From assembly GCA_023251935.1 (NCBI GenBank), contig JAHEXV010000008.1:1-54762 (forward strand): 54,762 bases of DNA, written 5' to 3'. Both the position numbers and the translations under genes were made by a program. This document shows positions 9,219 to 17,397 of this stretch, in pieces; the first letter of the stretch is position 1; each line of letters opens with the position of its first letter. The notes below the pieces were generated by a model. It did no database searches. It saw only the letters and a program-made list of their open reading frames with translations, and had not been told where the DNA came from. Source of the stretch: a bacterium (GTDB taxonomy: Bacteria; Actinomycetota; Thermoleophilia; Solirubrobacterales; 70-9).

Positions 9219-9298
9219 GCTGCCATGGGTCGCAGTCACGGTCGGCGCCGAAGCCATCCCCGCGTGTGCCGCTCCTGTCCCGCTCAGACGTTGATGGG
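9219..9298. repeat. 80-bp direct repeat, copy 1
   Basis: Matches 11278-11357 at 76 of 80 positions in the same orientation. On the minus strand it contains an ATG (9257) followed by about 13 codons (MASAPTVTATHGS) that in copy 2 are the N-terminus of an ArsM-like pseudogene; here they run into unrelated DNA. It therefore carries a leader plus the first codons of a gene whose body is missing. Confidence 0.8.
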
Positions 9299-9343
9299 AG
9301 AGCAGATAAGAGCATTTCGAGCGGGAATAGCCGTGATATGCGG

Positions 9344-10582
9344 TCAGCGCGGGAGTTGTGGAGCCCGGGGATGGGGGCGATCAGCCGTCAGGCCAGTCGA
9401 CTCGGCGCTCGATTCATCCCGCCTTCCGAGCAGCAAGTACGTGGTCATCGGCCGCTTGCCCTTCACCTCGATCGTCCCCCGCTGGCGGAGGTCGTAGCGG
9501 TCGCGCAGCCGCTCGTAGGCACGCTCGGTGACCTGGATCGCGCCGGGCAAGCCGTGGGACTCCATGCGGCTCGCCGTATTGACGGTGTCGCCCCACAGGT
9601 CATAGATGAACTTGGCGCGGCCGATGACGCCAGCGACCACCGGGCCGCTGTCGATGCCGATGCGAACCTCAAGCGCTTGGCCGCTGTCCGCCCCGAGTCG
9701 CGCGACCTCTGCGCCCATCTCCAGCGCCATGTCGGCGATCGCCTCGGCGTGGTCTTCGCGCGGGCTGGGAAGGCCCGCGGCGACCAGGTACGCGTCCCCG
9801 ATCGTCTTGATCTTCTCCACGCCATGGCTGGCGGCGAGCGCGTCCCAGCGAGCAAACACCCGGTCGAGCAGGGCGACAACCTCCGTCGGAGCGAGCCGCT
9901 CCGACAGCTGGGTGAAGCCGACGATGTCGGCGAACATCACGGTCGCCGATGCGAACCCGTCGGCGATTATCTCGTCGGACTCTTTGAGGCGGCTCGCCAC
10001 CGGCGCGGGCAGCACGTTGAGCAGCAGGCGCTCGGAATCGGCATGCGCCTGCTCGCGAGCGCGCACGAAGTACTGAAGGAGCACGTAGGCCGTCGTGGTG
10101 ACCCCCAGGATGTTGAACGCAAAGAACGTCACGACCACGCCGTTCGGGATATCGGGTGCGCTCGCCGTCAGGGTGGGATCGATCCCAGCAGAGACGGCCA
10201 CCAAACCGGCGAAAGCTAGAAACCACGGGACCGCCTGGCGCGCGCCGACGAACAGCAGGGCACCCACCGGGCTGGTGAAACCCCACAGCGCGACCGCCGA
10301 CGACGTGGCGAAGCCGCCCAGGCTCCACTGCAGGGCGAACGGCAGGACGAGGCTCATCCCTAGCTGGCTCGCCCGGAACAGGCGGTAGCGGCGCCCGTGC
10401 GCAAACGCGTAGATGCTCGCCGCCGAGGCGAGCTGGTAGGCGAACGGAATCGCGGCCGAGAGCCACAGGCCGAGCGCCGCGTACGTCCCAACCCATATAA
10501 ACGCCAGTGTCGCCATCAGGCTCGACGACAGCACCAGCACCGACTTGCGAACCCTGGTCTCCTCCGAGTCCGACGGCAGCAC
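9344..10582 (-). CDS. Membrane-bound class III adenylate cyclase
   Basis: Makes cyclic AMP from ATP. The 412 residues comprise an N-terminal membrane part of about five or six helices (residues 15-170) and a class III catalytic domain (about 205-390). Metal-binding Asp are at 219 (MFADIVGFT) and 263 (IKTIGDAYL). The adenine-specifying Lys/Asp pair is Lys259 and Asp328 (FIYDLWGD), and the transition-state Asn335 and Arg339 are in NTASRMES, so an active cyclase specific for ATP is expected. GTG at 10582 is the only usual start in the open frame. The gene is flanked by the two copies of the 80-bp repeat and is followed by decayed sequence. Confidence 0.93.
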   Translation of the reverse strand: MLPSDSEETRVRKSVLVLSSSLMATLAFIWVGTYAALGLWLSAAIPFAYQLASAASIYAFAHGRRYRLFRASQLGMSLVLPFALQWSLGGFATSSAVALWGFTSPVGALLFVGARQAVPWFLAFAGLVAVSAGIDPTLTASAPDIPNGVVVTFFAFNILGVTTTAYVLLQYFVRAREQAHADSERLLLNVLPAPVASRLKESDEIIADGFASATVMFADIVGFTQLSERLAPTEVVALLDRVFARWDALAASHGVEKIKTIGDAYLVAAGLPSPREDHAEAIADMALEMGAEVARLGADSGQALEVRIGIDSGPVVAGVIGRAKFIYDLWGDTVNTASRMESHGLPGAIQVTERAYERLRDRYDLRQRGTIEVKGKRPMTTYLLLGRRDESSAESTGLTADRPHPRAPQLPR

Positions 10583-10943
10583 GCCGACATCGGCGAGCCG
10601 CCGCAGCCAGCCAGGCAGTCGTGTGGCGGCCGCCGACCGACTCGATCTCCGATTTGTCAGGTCAGCGCCGTGCGAGGGTCCGACGCTCCATCAACCTTGA
10701 TCGGTCGCGACCAGCCGCGCAGACCGTATGCGGCGTTCGCTAGCCCCTTGCATCCGGCCGAGTCTAGATGGGGCCGCTCGTGGTCCGAAGCGCAAGTTGC
10801 ACTGAGCATGGAGAGCGAAGCAAAATCGGGAGCGGGTCCGGTTTGGCGCGCGAAGGGGAGTCGTGACTGACGCCTCGGCGGACTGATCCCTAGCAGCAGC
10901 CACCGCCGCCGCCCTCGCCGCGCCAGGCCATGCGTCCTTCGTA
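10583..10943. other. Stretch without a supported gene
   Basis: No convincing coding sequence. The only item noted is a 13-codon minus-strand frame at 10890-10931 (MAWRGEGGGGGCC) just after the methyltransferase remnant; it may be chance or the tail of a lost gene. Confidence 0.5.
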
Positions 10944-11316
10944 TCAGGTCTTGACCGCCAGGAGGAAGCCCGCCTCCGCGGCGAGCCTTCGGGCCTTCTT
11001 CAGCTGCTCGACCGTGAAGTCGATCCCAATGACGCTCCCCGCCAACCCGACTCGGAGCGCGGCAAAGAAGACGTCCATGCCCGAGCCGCTCCCCATATCG
11101 ACGACGGTTTCGCCCTGGTTCAGGTTCGCAAGATCGAAGAAGTAGCCGACCCCGGCGAACGACTCGATCGCGCCGGCGGGGAGGCGGTCAAGGACGTCGC
11201 CCGGATAACCGAGGTGCTCGGCCAGCCGGCGACCGCGACCTCTTTGCCATCTGCATATACGAAATCTCTTTCCCTTGGCTGCCATGGGTCGCAGTCACAG
11301 TCGGCGCCGAAGCCAT
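10944..11316 (-). pseudogene. ArsM-like SAM methyltransferase remnant
   Basis: Remnant of a class I methyltransferase resembling arsenite methyltransferase. From ATG at 11316 the protein reads MASAPTVTATHGSQGKEISY in one frame, DGKEVAVAGWP in the next and AEHLGYPGDVLDRLPAGAIE in the third, so two frameshifts lie near 11245 and 11225. The rest stays open through ESFAGVGYFFDLANL and the SAM-binding loop VVDMGSGSGMD to RRLAAEAGFLLAVKT and a stop. Normal members have more than 100 further residues between the AEAGF helix and a C-terminal LLAVK-type end, so an internal deletion probably joined these parts. The 5' end lies in copy 2 of the 80-bp repeat. Confidence 0.75.
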
Positions 11317-11357
11317 CCCCGCGTGTGCTGCTCCTCTCCCGCTCGGACGTTGATGGG
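11278..11357. repeat. 80-bp direct repeat, copy 2
   Basis: Second copy of the repeat at 9219-9298, 76 of 80 positions identical. On the minus strand it covers the leader and first 13 codons of the ArsM-like remnant, which shows what the repeat originally belonged to. Confidence 0.8.
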
Positions 11358-11728
11358 GTATAGCTGTCGCCTGAACCCGGACACTTTGCACCTGGCCGGG
11401 TGTGGAATCCGCGCTGAAAACCGCGGGATTTGGTCGTGCTACGGAGTGGCGCCCTTAATCCCCGCGGGATCGGCCAGCCGGTGCCGCGCCATGGTCTTGG
11501 GATCGCCGTGCGGGGCCTGGCAGCGGGCGGCGCCGCGCGGCTTTGGCGATCGAGCGGAGCGAGAGCGGGCGCGGGGCGGCGCGGGCGGTGGGGCGCCCAC
11601 CGGCGCCGATTATGCAGCACACCGGGCCCGCGAGCAGGAGGCGCCGGAAGGCAGTGCGGTAAGCGCCCTACTCCCGCAACCCGGCGGCTTTCGAGGCGCT
11701 CCTCGCCCTCCACAGCGTCGCCGTTTGG
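11317..11728. other. Stretch without a supported gene
   Basis: Upstream of the methyltransferase remnant and downstream of the beta-helix gene. Open frames exist but have no recognisable protein features. Several CCGCGGGAT-like motifs occur near 11420-11470 without clear symmetry. Nothing else is supported. Confidence 0.5.
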
Positions 11729-12883
11729 CTACTTACAGACGACGTTCAGGCACTGCGCGGGGTTCCCGTTGCCATGCGCCTTGTTTCCGCCGCCGTCGAC
11801 CACGCCGAGCACCGCTTCGATTCCGAGATCGCGGTTGTGAACCGCGTGGTTGCCGGTAATCGTGGTGCGGCTGTTGACGTCGATGCCATCGTCTTTCGAG
11901 CGAACGGCATGGTTGCCCTCGAGCCGGGTGTGGGAGGCGGTTGACTGGACGAGGAAGCCATCGTGCGCGCCTCGGACGTGATTGTCGCGCACCACGTTGT
12001 CGACCGCTGGAGGCGTGTCGGGTTCGAACGCGGCGACCCGGATGCCCGCAAAGCTGGCGTGATTGACGAAGTTGTGAGCGATCAGGTTGTCGTGGCCGCC
12101 CTCGAACGAGATCCCGATCCCGCAGCCCTCGGGGCACCCGAGCGAGTCGGCGACGTGGTTTTGGGTGATGACGTTGCGGTTGCCGACCACGATGATGTCC
12201 CCGGGGTTTCGAGTCACGTTTCGGCTCACGACGTTGCCGTTGCCGTTGAGAACCAGCGCGGCGAACGCGTTGTCGGAGGCCCGGTTCTTCGCGATCAGGT
12301 TGTGGTCGGAGTCGCTGAGGAAGATGCCGGTGTCGCCGTTCCCCGACACGGAGTTGCGCTCGATCCGAACGTGACGGGAACCGAACAGCTGTATTCCGTT
12401 GGTGTCCGAGGTGAGGCCGTTGTCGTCGGCGGAGGTCTTGACCACGCGGCTATCCGTGGAGTCGAAGAACGAGATGCCGGAGAAGAAGTTCGACGAAGCG
12501 GCGAGGTCGAGCAGGCGGTTGTCCGCAACGCCATCGCAGAGGACGCCAAAGACGAATTGCTTGACCGAACCGCCCTTGATCGTGACCGCCGCGTGACCGT
12601 CGGCATTGGCGATCCCGACGTCGCAGATCGCGGTCGGGACACAGCCGGACGACTTGCCGTCGCCGTCGATGGTGTGGCCCTTGAGATCGAGCGTGACGTT
12701 GTCGGCGCCGATCACGATCCCGTTATTGGGGCAGTCGACGAGGTCGCGGTGGAGCTTCGTGTCGGTGGTGATCGTGTCGCCGCAGCTCAGCTGGCTCGCC
12801 GAAGCCCGAGCGGAGCCGAAGGCGAGACAGGCTGCCACCGCCAGCGCGAGGATCCCCACGGAAACACGCCCCATCGTTCTCAT
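11729..12883 (-). CDS. Secreted right-handed beta-helix (NosD-like) protein
   Basis: Exported protein of 384 residues. ATG at 12883 follows a G-rich ribosome binding site and begins a signal peptide (MRTMGRVSVGILALAVAACL, then AFGSARASA). The mature part opens with a CGDTITTDTKLHRDLVDCP segment and DNVTLDLKGHTIDG, then repeats of about 22 residues with N-G-I-x-L, HNLIAKNRASDN, NVVRDNHVRG and NGNGNVVSRN patterns. This is the PbH1/NosD-type parallel beta-helix. Such proteins bind or cleave polysaccharides or serve as surface proteins; no catalytic residues can be named. Paired Cys suggest disulfides. It lies in a run of secreted-protein genes. Confidence 0.85.
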   Translation of the reverse strand: MRTMGRVSVGILALAVAACLAFGSARASASQLSCGDTITTDTKLHRDLVDCPNNGIVIGADNVTLDLKGHTIDGDGKSSGCVPTAICDVGIANADGHAAVTIKGGSVKQFVFGVLCDGVADNRLLDLAASSNFFSGISFFDSTDSRVVKTSADDNGLTSDTNGIQLFGSRHVRIERNSVSGNGDTGIFLSDSDHNLIAKNRASDNAFAALVLNGNGNVVSRNVTRNPGDIIVVGNRNVITQNHVADSLGCPEGCGIGISFEGGHDNLIAHNFVNHASFAGIRVAAFEPDTPPAVDNVVRDNHVRGAHDGFLVQSTASHTRLEGNHAVRSKDDGIDVNSRTTITGNHAVHNRDLGIEAVLGVVDGGGNKAHGNGNPAQCLNVVCK

Positions 12884-13005
12884 TCCCCCCCTTAAGCAAC
12901 GGGGGCTGATCCCCCCCTCACCCCGCGACGCTACACCCAGGTGCTGCTCGGGCGCAACCCTGCCGGCCCAGGGATTACCTCAGAGCAGGTACGGAGCGCA
13001 CGACG

Positions 13006-13197
13006 TCAGGTCGTGACGCCTTCGAGCCCGTAGATCGTCTCCTCGAAGGCGTCGTGACTGTGCGGCGCGGGCATCTTGCTGTCGGCGGGAACGAAGCACT
13101 CGAAGACACTCGCGCTTCCGTTCGAATCGGCGGCCTCAACCAGGAAGCGCACGCTGAGGGCGCCCACCTGAATCATTTCCTTGGACGCTGAGCTCAT
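13006..13197 (-). pseudogene. Truncated cupin-domain gene
   Basis: Only the first 63 codons of a cupin protein: MSSASKEMIQVGALSVRFLV, then a VFECFVPADSKMPAPHSHDA segment and FEETIYGLEGVTT before TGA. PHSHDAFEE is the first cupin metal-binding motif (His, His, Glu). The second motif and about half the barrel are missing, and the downstream sequence is not cupin-like in any frame, so the gene was cut rather than frameshifted. It diverges from the truncated cas1, with 70 bases between them. Confidence 0.7.
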
Positions 13198-13267
13198 CTG
13201 CCTCTGTCTCCAAGCCTATGGTTTCGAGGGCCTCGGCTTCCGTCGCAAAGCGAAAGGCAGGCTTTCG

Positions 13268-14011
13268 ATGCATGCTCAAGTTAGCGCGCTGGGCAATGGG
13301 CTCGTGGTGGCGCACGGGTACGGGGTCCGAATCCGGGTCCACCGTCGCCACCTCGTAGTCGAGGACGGCGTCGGCCGGAAACGGCGCGCACGCCGCTACC
13401 ACCGCGCCACGTCCCGCCTCAAGCGGCTGGTGCTGATTGGCCATACCGGCTACATCACTCTCGACGCCCTGCGCTGGCTGCGTGACATCGGAGCTGCGCT
13501 CGTGCACCTCGGCGCCAACGGCCAGCTGATCACCACCTCGACCGCCGCCGGCCCTGACCTGGCGCCGCTGCGCCGGGCCCAAGCCCTGGCCGCGACGAGC
13601 GATGCGGGCGTCGAGATCACCCGCGAGCTGCTGGGCGCCAAGGTCTCCGGTCAGAGAGCAATCCTCGACGATCTGCCCGGCGGCCCTAAGAGCGCCGACG
13701 CAGTGGACCACGCGCTCCTCGAAATCAACCAGGCGTCGGCGCTGGAGGCTCTACTAGCCGCCGAGGCGCAGGCCGCGAGCGCGTATTGGGATGCGTGGTC
13801 CGAGCTGCCGATCCCGTTCCCGGCCGGCGATCTCGCAAGGCTCCCCAAGCACTGGCTTACCTTCGGACAGCGCCACTCGCTGCTCACCGGCGGTCCGCGA
13901 CTGGCGACAAACCCGCCCGGCGCCGTGCTCAACTACCTCTACGCGGATCGACGCGCGCCGGGCTCCGAAGCTCAACACGGCCGCGTTCCACGGCCCAGAC
14001 ACGGGGGCTAA
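13268..14011 (+). pseudogene. cas1: Solitary cas1, truncated before the catalytic residues
   Basis: Cas1 is the integrase of CRISPR adaptation. ATG at 13268 gives MHAQVSALGNGLVVAHGYGV, the beta-rich N-terminal domain (HLVVEDG, RLKRLVLIGHTGYITLDALR, IGAALVHLGANGQL), then the helical domain (ARRAQALA-like helix, AEAQAASAYWDAW) and the NPPGAVLNYLYA block. In active Cas1 the catalytic Glu follows this block, with a His and an Asp farther on. Here the sequence turns to DRRAPGSEAQHG and ends after about 20 unrelated codons at 14011. All catalytic residues are therefore lost. No cas2, effector genes or CRISPR repeats occur in the window. The stop overlaps that of the convergent permease. Confidence 0.8.
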
Positions 14012-15384
14012 GGCCGCGCTCGAAACCCCGCCGCGACCTCGCCGATCCGCTCGGCCTCCGTAACCCCGCGGGGACGCCCTGCCCTCACCCATAGCCGGTG
14101 CAAGGTCGCGGCGATTGCGAGCGCCGCGATCAGGGAGATGATGGGATAGCCGCGCGCGATGTCAACGACGAGCGTCAACGCCACGGCGAGCGATCCCACC
14201 AGGCTCGTGGTCAAGAGCAGCCACCGCCGCTCGGCGCGAAAGAACTTCGCCATCGCTAAGAGGCCGCAGAGAAAGGCGGCGAAGACGGCGACGGCGTAGA
14301 AGAGGACGAGGCGTTGCTCCCGGGCTCCCGCCACCACCACGATCACGCCCGAGATCGCCAGGAAGGCGACGACTCCCCAATAGGGGGTGTGATGGCGATT
14401 CGCGCGACCGAGCGACGTCGGCAGCACGCCAACCCCGCCCCCGCCCGCGGATAGGGCCTTAAGCAACCCGGGGCCAGCCTGGAACGATGAGCTTGCGGCG
14501 GCGAGCAGCAGGATCGCCGTCGTCACCTGGAAGACTGCAAACAACGACCCGTGCCCGGTCGCCGTCCGGGCGATGTCGGCGACCTGGGTGGAGTTCGCGG
14601 GCGGGACCCCGACCCGAAGCCGAACCGCGAGAACCGACAGGCCCACCGTCAGGGTGACGACTATCGCGATCATCAGCCAGAGGCTGATGCGGCCGAAACG
14701 GGTTCGACCCCGGTCATCAAGTTGGCCGAGTTGTGCTATCGCGGACGACGGCGCCTCCACGCCAGTGGCGAGCGCCATCGCGACCGGGAAGGCGAGCAGG
14801 ACGGCGAGCGGTCCGGTCTCATGGTCGCTTGCGGGCACGAGCGGCGCCGAGCCCTGGGCGGCGGGCGCCAGGAAACCCCGGGCGATGACAGCGAACGCAA
14901 CCGCGATGAAGGCGATCGTCATGGTGGCGAAGATCAGGCGTCCCCCGTGCCCGAACCAAGTGAGGCTGGCGACCACGAGAAGCAGAGCAAGGGCGAGTGG
15001 GATACGGAGGGATGCGAGTCCGGGCAGCAGGGCGATGATCGCCGACGCGCCCGCGGCGACGCTGATCGTGATCGTCAGTGTGTAGTCCACAATCAGTGAG
15101 CCGAGAGGGAGGAATGCCCAGCCCTCGCCGAAGGCGGTCCCGGTAGCGGCGGCGTCCCCGCCGCCCTCCGGGAACCTCGCGTAGAGCTGGTGGTAGTTGA
15201 GCGAAACGAGGACGATCACCCCGAGGACGATCCCCATCGTCGCGACGAGCAATCCGAGGTCGCCGTGCAAGGCCCGAAGGGCAGCCTCGATCGCATAGGC
15301 GACCGAAGAGACCGGGTCGCCCATCACGGCGAACGCGAACGCGATCAGGAGAATCAGGCGGCTCTGGAAGAGCGAGCGGATCAC
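14008..15384 (-). CDS. APC-family amino acid permease
   Basis: Integral membrane transporter of 458 residues with about twelve hydrophobic helices. The first helix carries VMGDPVSSVAYAIEAALRAL, which matches the helix I signature (DAxSSVAYA) of APC permeases with a broken helix for substrate binding. A YARFPEGGGDAAATG segment follows, another conserved APC block. A basic/polar C-terminus of about 25 residues is cytoplasmic. Substrate cannot be told. GTG at 15384 places helix I at the very N-terminus; the frame remains open upstream (to about 15420) without a good start, so the true N-terminus may be slightly longer. It is convergent with the cas1 remnant, sharing CTAA. Confidence 0.85.
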   Translation of the reverse strand: MIRSLFQSRLILLIAFAFAVMGDPVSSVAYAIEAALRALHGDLGLLVATMGIVLGVIVLVSLNYHQLYARFPEGGGDAAATGTAFGEGWAFLPLGSLIVDYTLTITISVAAGASAIIALLPGLASLRIPLALALLLVVASLTWFGHGGRLIFATMTIAFIAVAFAVIARGFLAPAAQGSAPLVPASDHETGPLAVLLAFPVAMALATGVEAPSSAIAQLGQLDDRGRTRFGRISLWLMIAIVVTLTVGLSVLAVRLRVGVPPANSTQVADIARTATGHGSLFAVFQVTTAILLLAAASSSFQAGPGLLKALSAGGGGVGVLPTSLGRANRHHTPYWGVVAFLAISGVIVVVAGAREQRLVLFYAVAVFAAFLCGLLAMAKFFRAERRWLLLTTSLVGSLAVALTLVVDIARGYPIISLIAALAIAATLHRLWVRAGRPRGVTEAERIGEVAAGFRARP

Positions 15385-15784
15385 GGTCTGGTCGGAGAGA
15401 CGCTGGGCCCCGTCTACGGCCCACCTCTTTGCCGACCAGCCTTCCCGGCGCGCCTCTGGTAGTGCTCAAAGCAGCCTAACGCAGCTCTCCGGCGTCTGCA
15501 GGAGCCCGCTTCCCTGCCTTGGTTCCGTGGTCAGTGGAGCTTTGCTTTCGCCTTCGTCTAGGCCGGTGGCGCCTCTTTGAGGCAGCGCCGCGCCTGACCC
15601 CCACGCCACACGCCGCCAAGAGCAACCGGCCCGTGCCGTGGCGCCGTCAGGCCCCCGCCAACCCAAGCCCACCCCAAGACCACGGCCACGCCCGGCCAGG
15701 TCTTAGGGCTCTCTATCTCCTCTGGCGGGCTGGACACAATGTCACGGCTAATTGCGTTCCGAGGGGCCTTATCCCCCCTCCCGC
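15385..15784. other. Intergenic stretch
   Basis: Lies between the aldehyde dehydrogenase end and the permease start, both on the minus strand. It probably holds the permease promoter. A GC-rich hairpin near 15761-15780 may end dehydrogenase transcription. No coding sequence is supported. Confidence 0.5.
15761..15780 (-). terminator. Possible terminator of the aldehyde dehydrogenase gene
   Basis: GAGGGG and CCCCTC form a perfect 6-bp stem with an 8-base loop, starting five bases beyond the dehydrogenase stop. Short stem and no T-run, so the call is tentative. Confidence 0.35.
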
Positions 15785-17251
15785 TCAGACGTTGATCGCC
15801 ACGTACTTCGTCTCTAGGTACTCCTCGATCCCCTCGTTGCCGCCCTCACGGCCGATGCCTGACTGCTTGACGCCACCGAACGGGGCGCCGGCGTTGGAGA
15901 CCATTCCCTGGTTGAGGCCGATCATCCCGGTCTCGAGGCTCTCGCAGACGCGCAGGGCCCGCTTCAGGTCGCGGGTGAAGACGTAGGCGACCAGGCCGTA
16001 CTCGGTGTCGTTGGCGGCGGCCACCGCCTCCTGCTCGGAGTCGAACGAGGCGATTGGCGCCACCGGCCCAAAGATCTCCTCCCGCAGCACCCTGGCCTCG
16101 GCGGGGACGGCCCCGAGCACCGTCGGCTCGAAGAAGTAACCGGTGCCGTCGATCGTCGAGCCGCCGAGGATCGCCTTCGCCCCCTTGCCGACCGCGTCGT
16201 CGACCAGCTCGGCGACCTTTCCACGCTGGTCGTCGTCGATCAGCGGCCCGATCTCGACCCCCTCCTCGGTGCCCCGGCCGACCCGAAGCCCGCCCATCCT
16301 CTTGGCGAGCCGGCTCGCGAACTCGTCAGCTAGCCCGGCGGCGACGTGAAAGCGATTCGCCGATGTGCAGGCCTCGCCGATGTTGCGCATCTTGGCGATC
16401 ATCGCCCCCTCCACCGCGGCGTCGAGGTCGGCGTCGTCGAAGATCAGGAAGGGAGCGTTTCCGCCCAGCTCCATCGAGACCTTGAGCACGTTGTCGGCGG
16501 CCTGGGCGATCAACTTCCGCCCCACCTCGGTCGAGCCCGTGAAGGACAGCTTTCGCAGCCGCGGGTCGGCGATCAACGGCCCGGCCACCGAGCTCGACGA
16601 GGAGCTCGTAATCAGGTTGAGGACGCCGCCGGGAAGGCCGCATTCCTCGAGGATCTGGGCCAGGGCGAAGGCCGAGAGCGGCGTCTGCTGGGCCGGCTTC
16701 CAGACCATCGTGCAGCCGGCGGCGATCGCCGGGCCCACCTTGCGCGTCCCCATCGCGGTCGGGAAGTTCCAGGGGGTGATGAAGAAGCTGGGGCCGATCG
16801 GCTGGCGCATCACCAGCACCCGGCTGGCGGCGTTGGCCGCGACCTTGTAGGAGCCTTCGATCCGCAGGGCCTCACCGGAGAACCAGCGGAAGAACTCGGC
16901 CGCGTAGGCGATCTCCGCCTTCGACTCGGCGAGCGCCTTGCCCATCTCGAGCGTCATCACGAGGGCCAGGTCGTCGGCCCGCTCGTTGAGGAGCTCGAAG
17001 GCGCGCCAGAGGATCTCGGCGCGTCGGTTGGCCGGCGTCGCCGCCCATTCGGCCTGGCTGGCGACGGCGGCGTCGAGCGCCGTGGTGGCGTCGGCGGGGG
17101 TCGCGTCGGCGATCTCGCACAGCGCCTCACCGGTTGCCGGGTCCTCGACCGCGAGCGTCCCGCCTCCATCGGCCTCGCGCCACTCGCCGCCGATGTAGAG
17201 GCGCTTCTCGACCCCGTCGAGGACCGCCTGCTCCCGTGTCGCGATGCTCAT
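15785..17251 (-). CDS. gabD: NAD(P)-dependent aldehyde dehydrogenase, succinate-semialdehyde type
   Basis: Oxidises an aldehyde to its acid; the best match by pattern is the succinate-semialdehyde dehydrogenase group. The 488 residues carry the cofactor-binding TPWNFPTAMGTRKVGPAIAA block, FTGSTEVGRKL, the general-base Glu in MELGGNAPF, and the nucleophilic Cys in NIGEACTSANRF (around residue 295). The C-terminal PFGGVKQSGIGREGG block is typical of GabD. An EEIFGPV motif is also present. ATG at 17251 is preceded by GGAGG. The gene diverges from the SpoIID gene. Exact substrate is inferred, because the GabD group overlaps with glutarate- and other semialdehyde dehydrogenases. Confidence 0.85.
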   Translation of the reverse strand: MSIATREQAVLDGVEKRLYIGGEWREADGGGTLAVEDPATGEALCEIADATPADATTALDAAVASQAEWAATPANRRAEILWRAFELLNERADDLALVMTLEMGKALAESKAEIAYAAEFFRWFSGEALRIEGSYKVAANAASRVLVMRQPIGPSFFITPWNFPTAMGTRKVGPAIAAGCTMVWKPAQQTPLSAFALAQILEECGLPGGVLNLITSSSSSSVAGPLIADPRLRKLSFTGSTEVGRKLIAQAADNVLKVSMELGGNAPFLIFDDADLDAAVEGAMIAKMRNIGEACTSANRFHVAAGLADEFASRLAKRMGGLRVGRGTEEGVEIGPLIDDDQRGKVAELVDDAVGKGAKAILGGSTIDGTGYFFEPTVLGAVPAEARVLREEIFGPVAPIASFDSEQEAVAAANDTEYGLVAYVFTRDLKRALRVCESLETGMIGLNQGMVSNAGAPFGGVKQSGIGREGGNEGIEEYLETKYVAINV

Positions 17252-17397
17252 CTGGAACCTCCTCTCAGAACTGCCTCCTCACAGTACCCGCCGTGTGTAG
17301 CATCGATGCTCCCAGCCTGGAGCGGCGGTGCAGGGAACCGGCGTCGATGGTCGAAGCGCGACCTCATGGCTGTCCGCGAGCGCGGGCGCCTAGGGAC

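Larger units (their letters stand above)
8674..9343. other. Gene-poor stretch with decayed fragments
   Basis: No intact gene is supported here. From 8674 to about 9040 nothing recognisable is seen on either strand. At 9048-9149 a scrap of an RTX-like gene can be read on the minus strand, and at 9219-9298 lies the first copy of an 80-bp direct repeat. The stretch ends at the stop of the adenylate cyclase gene. Confidence 0.6.

Noticed and set aside
11317-11728. Insertion sequence
   Set aside because: CCGCGGGAT-like motifs occur, but no transposase frame, terminal inverted repeats or target duplication could be shown.
15560-15600. Hairpin in the gap before the permease
   Set aside because: The stem around GGCGCCTC has a 3-base bulge and sits where GC-rich chance pairing is expected.
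12884-15784. CRISPR array near the cas1 remnant
   Set aside because: No regularly spaced direct repeats were seen in the gaps at 12884-13005, 13198-13267 or 15385-15784.
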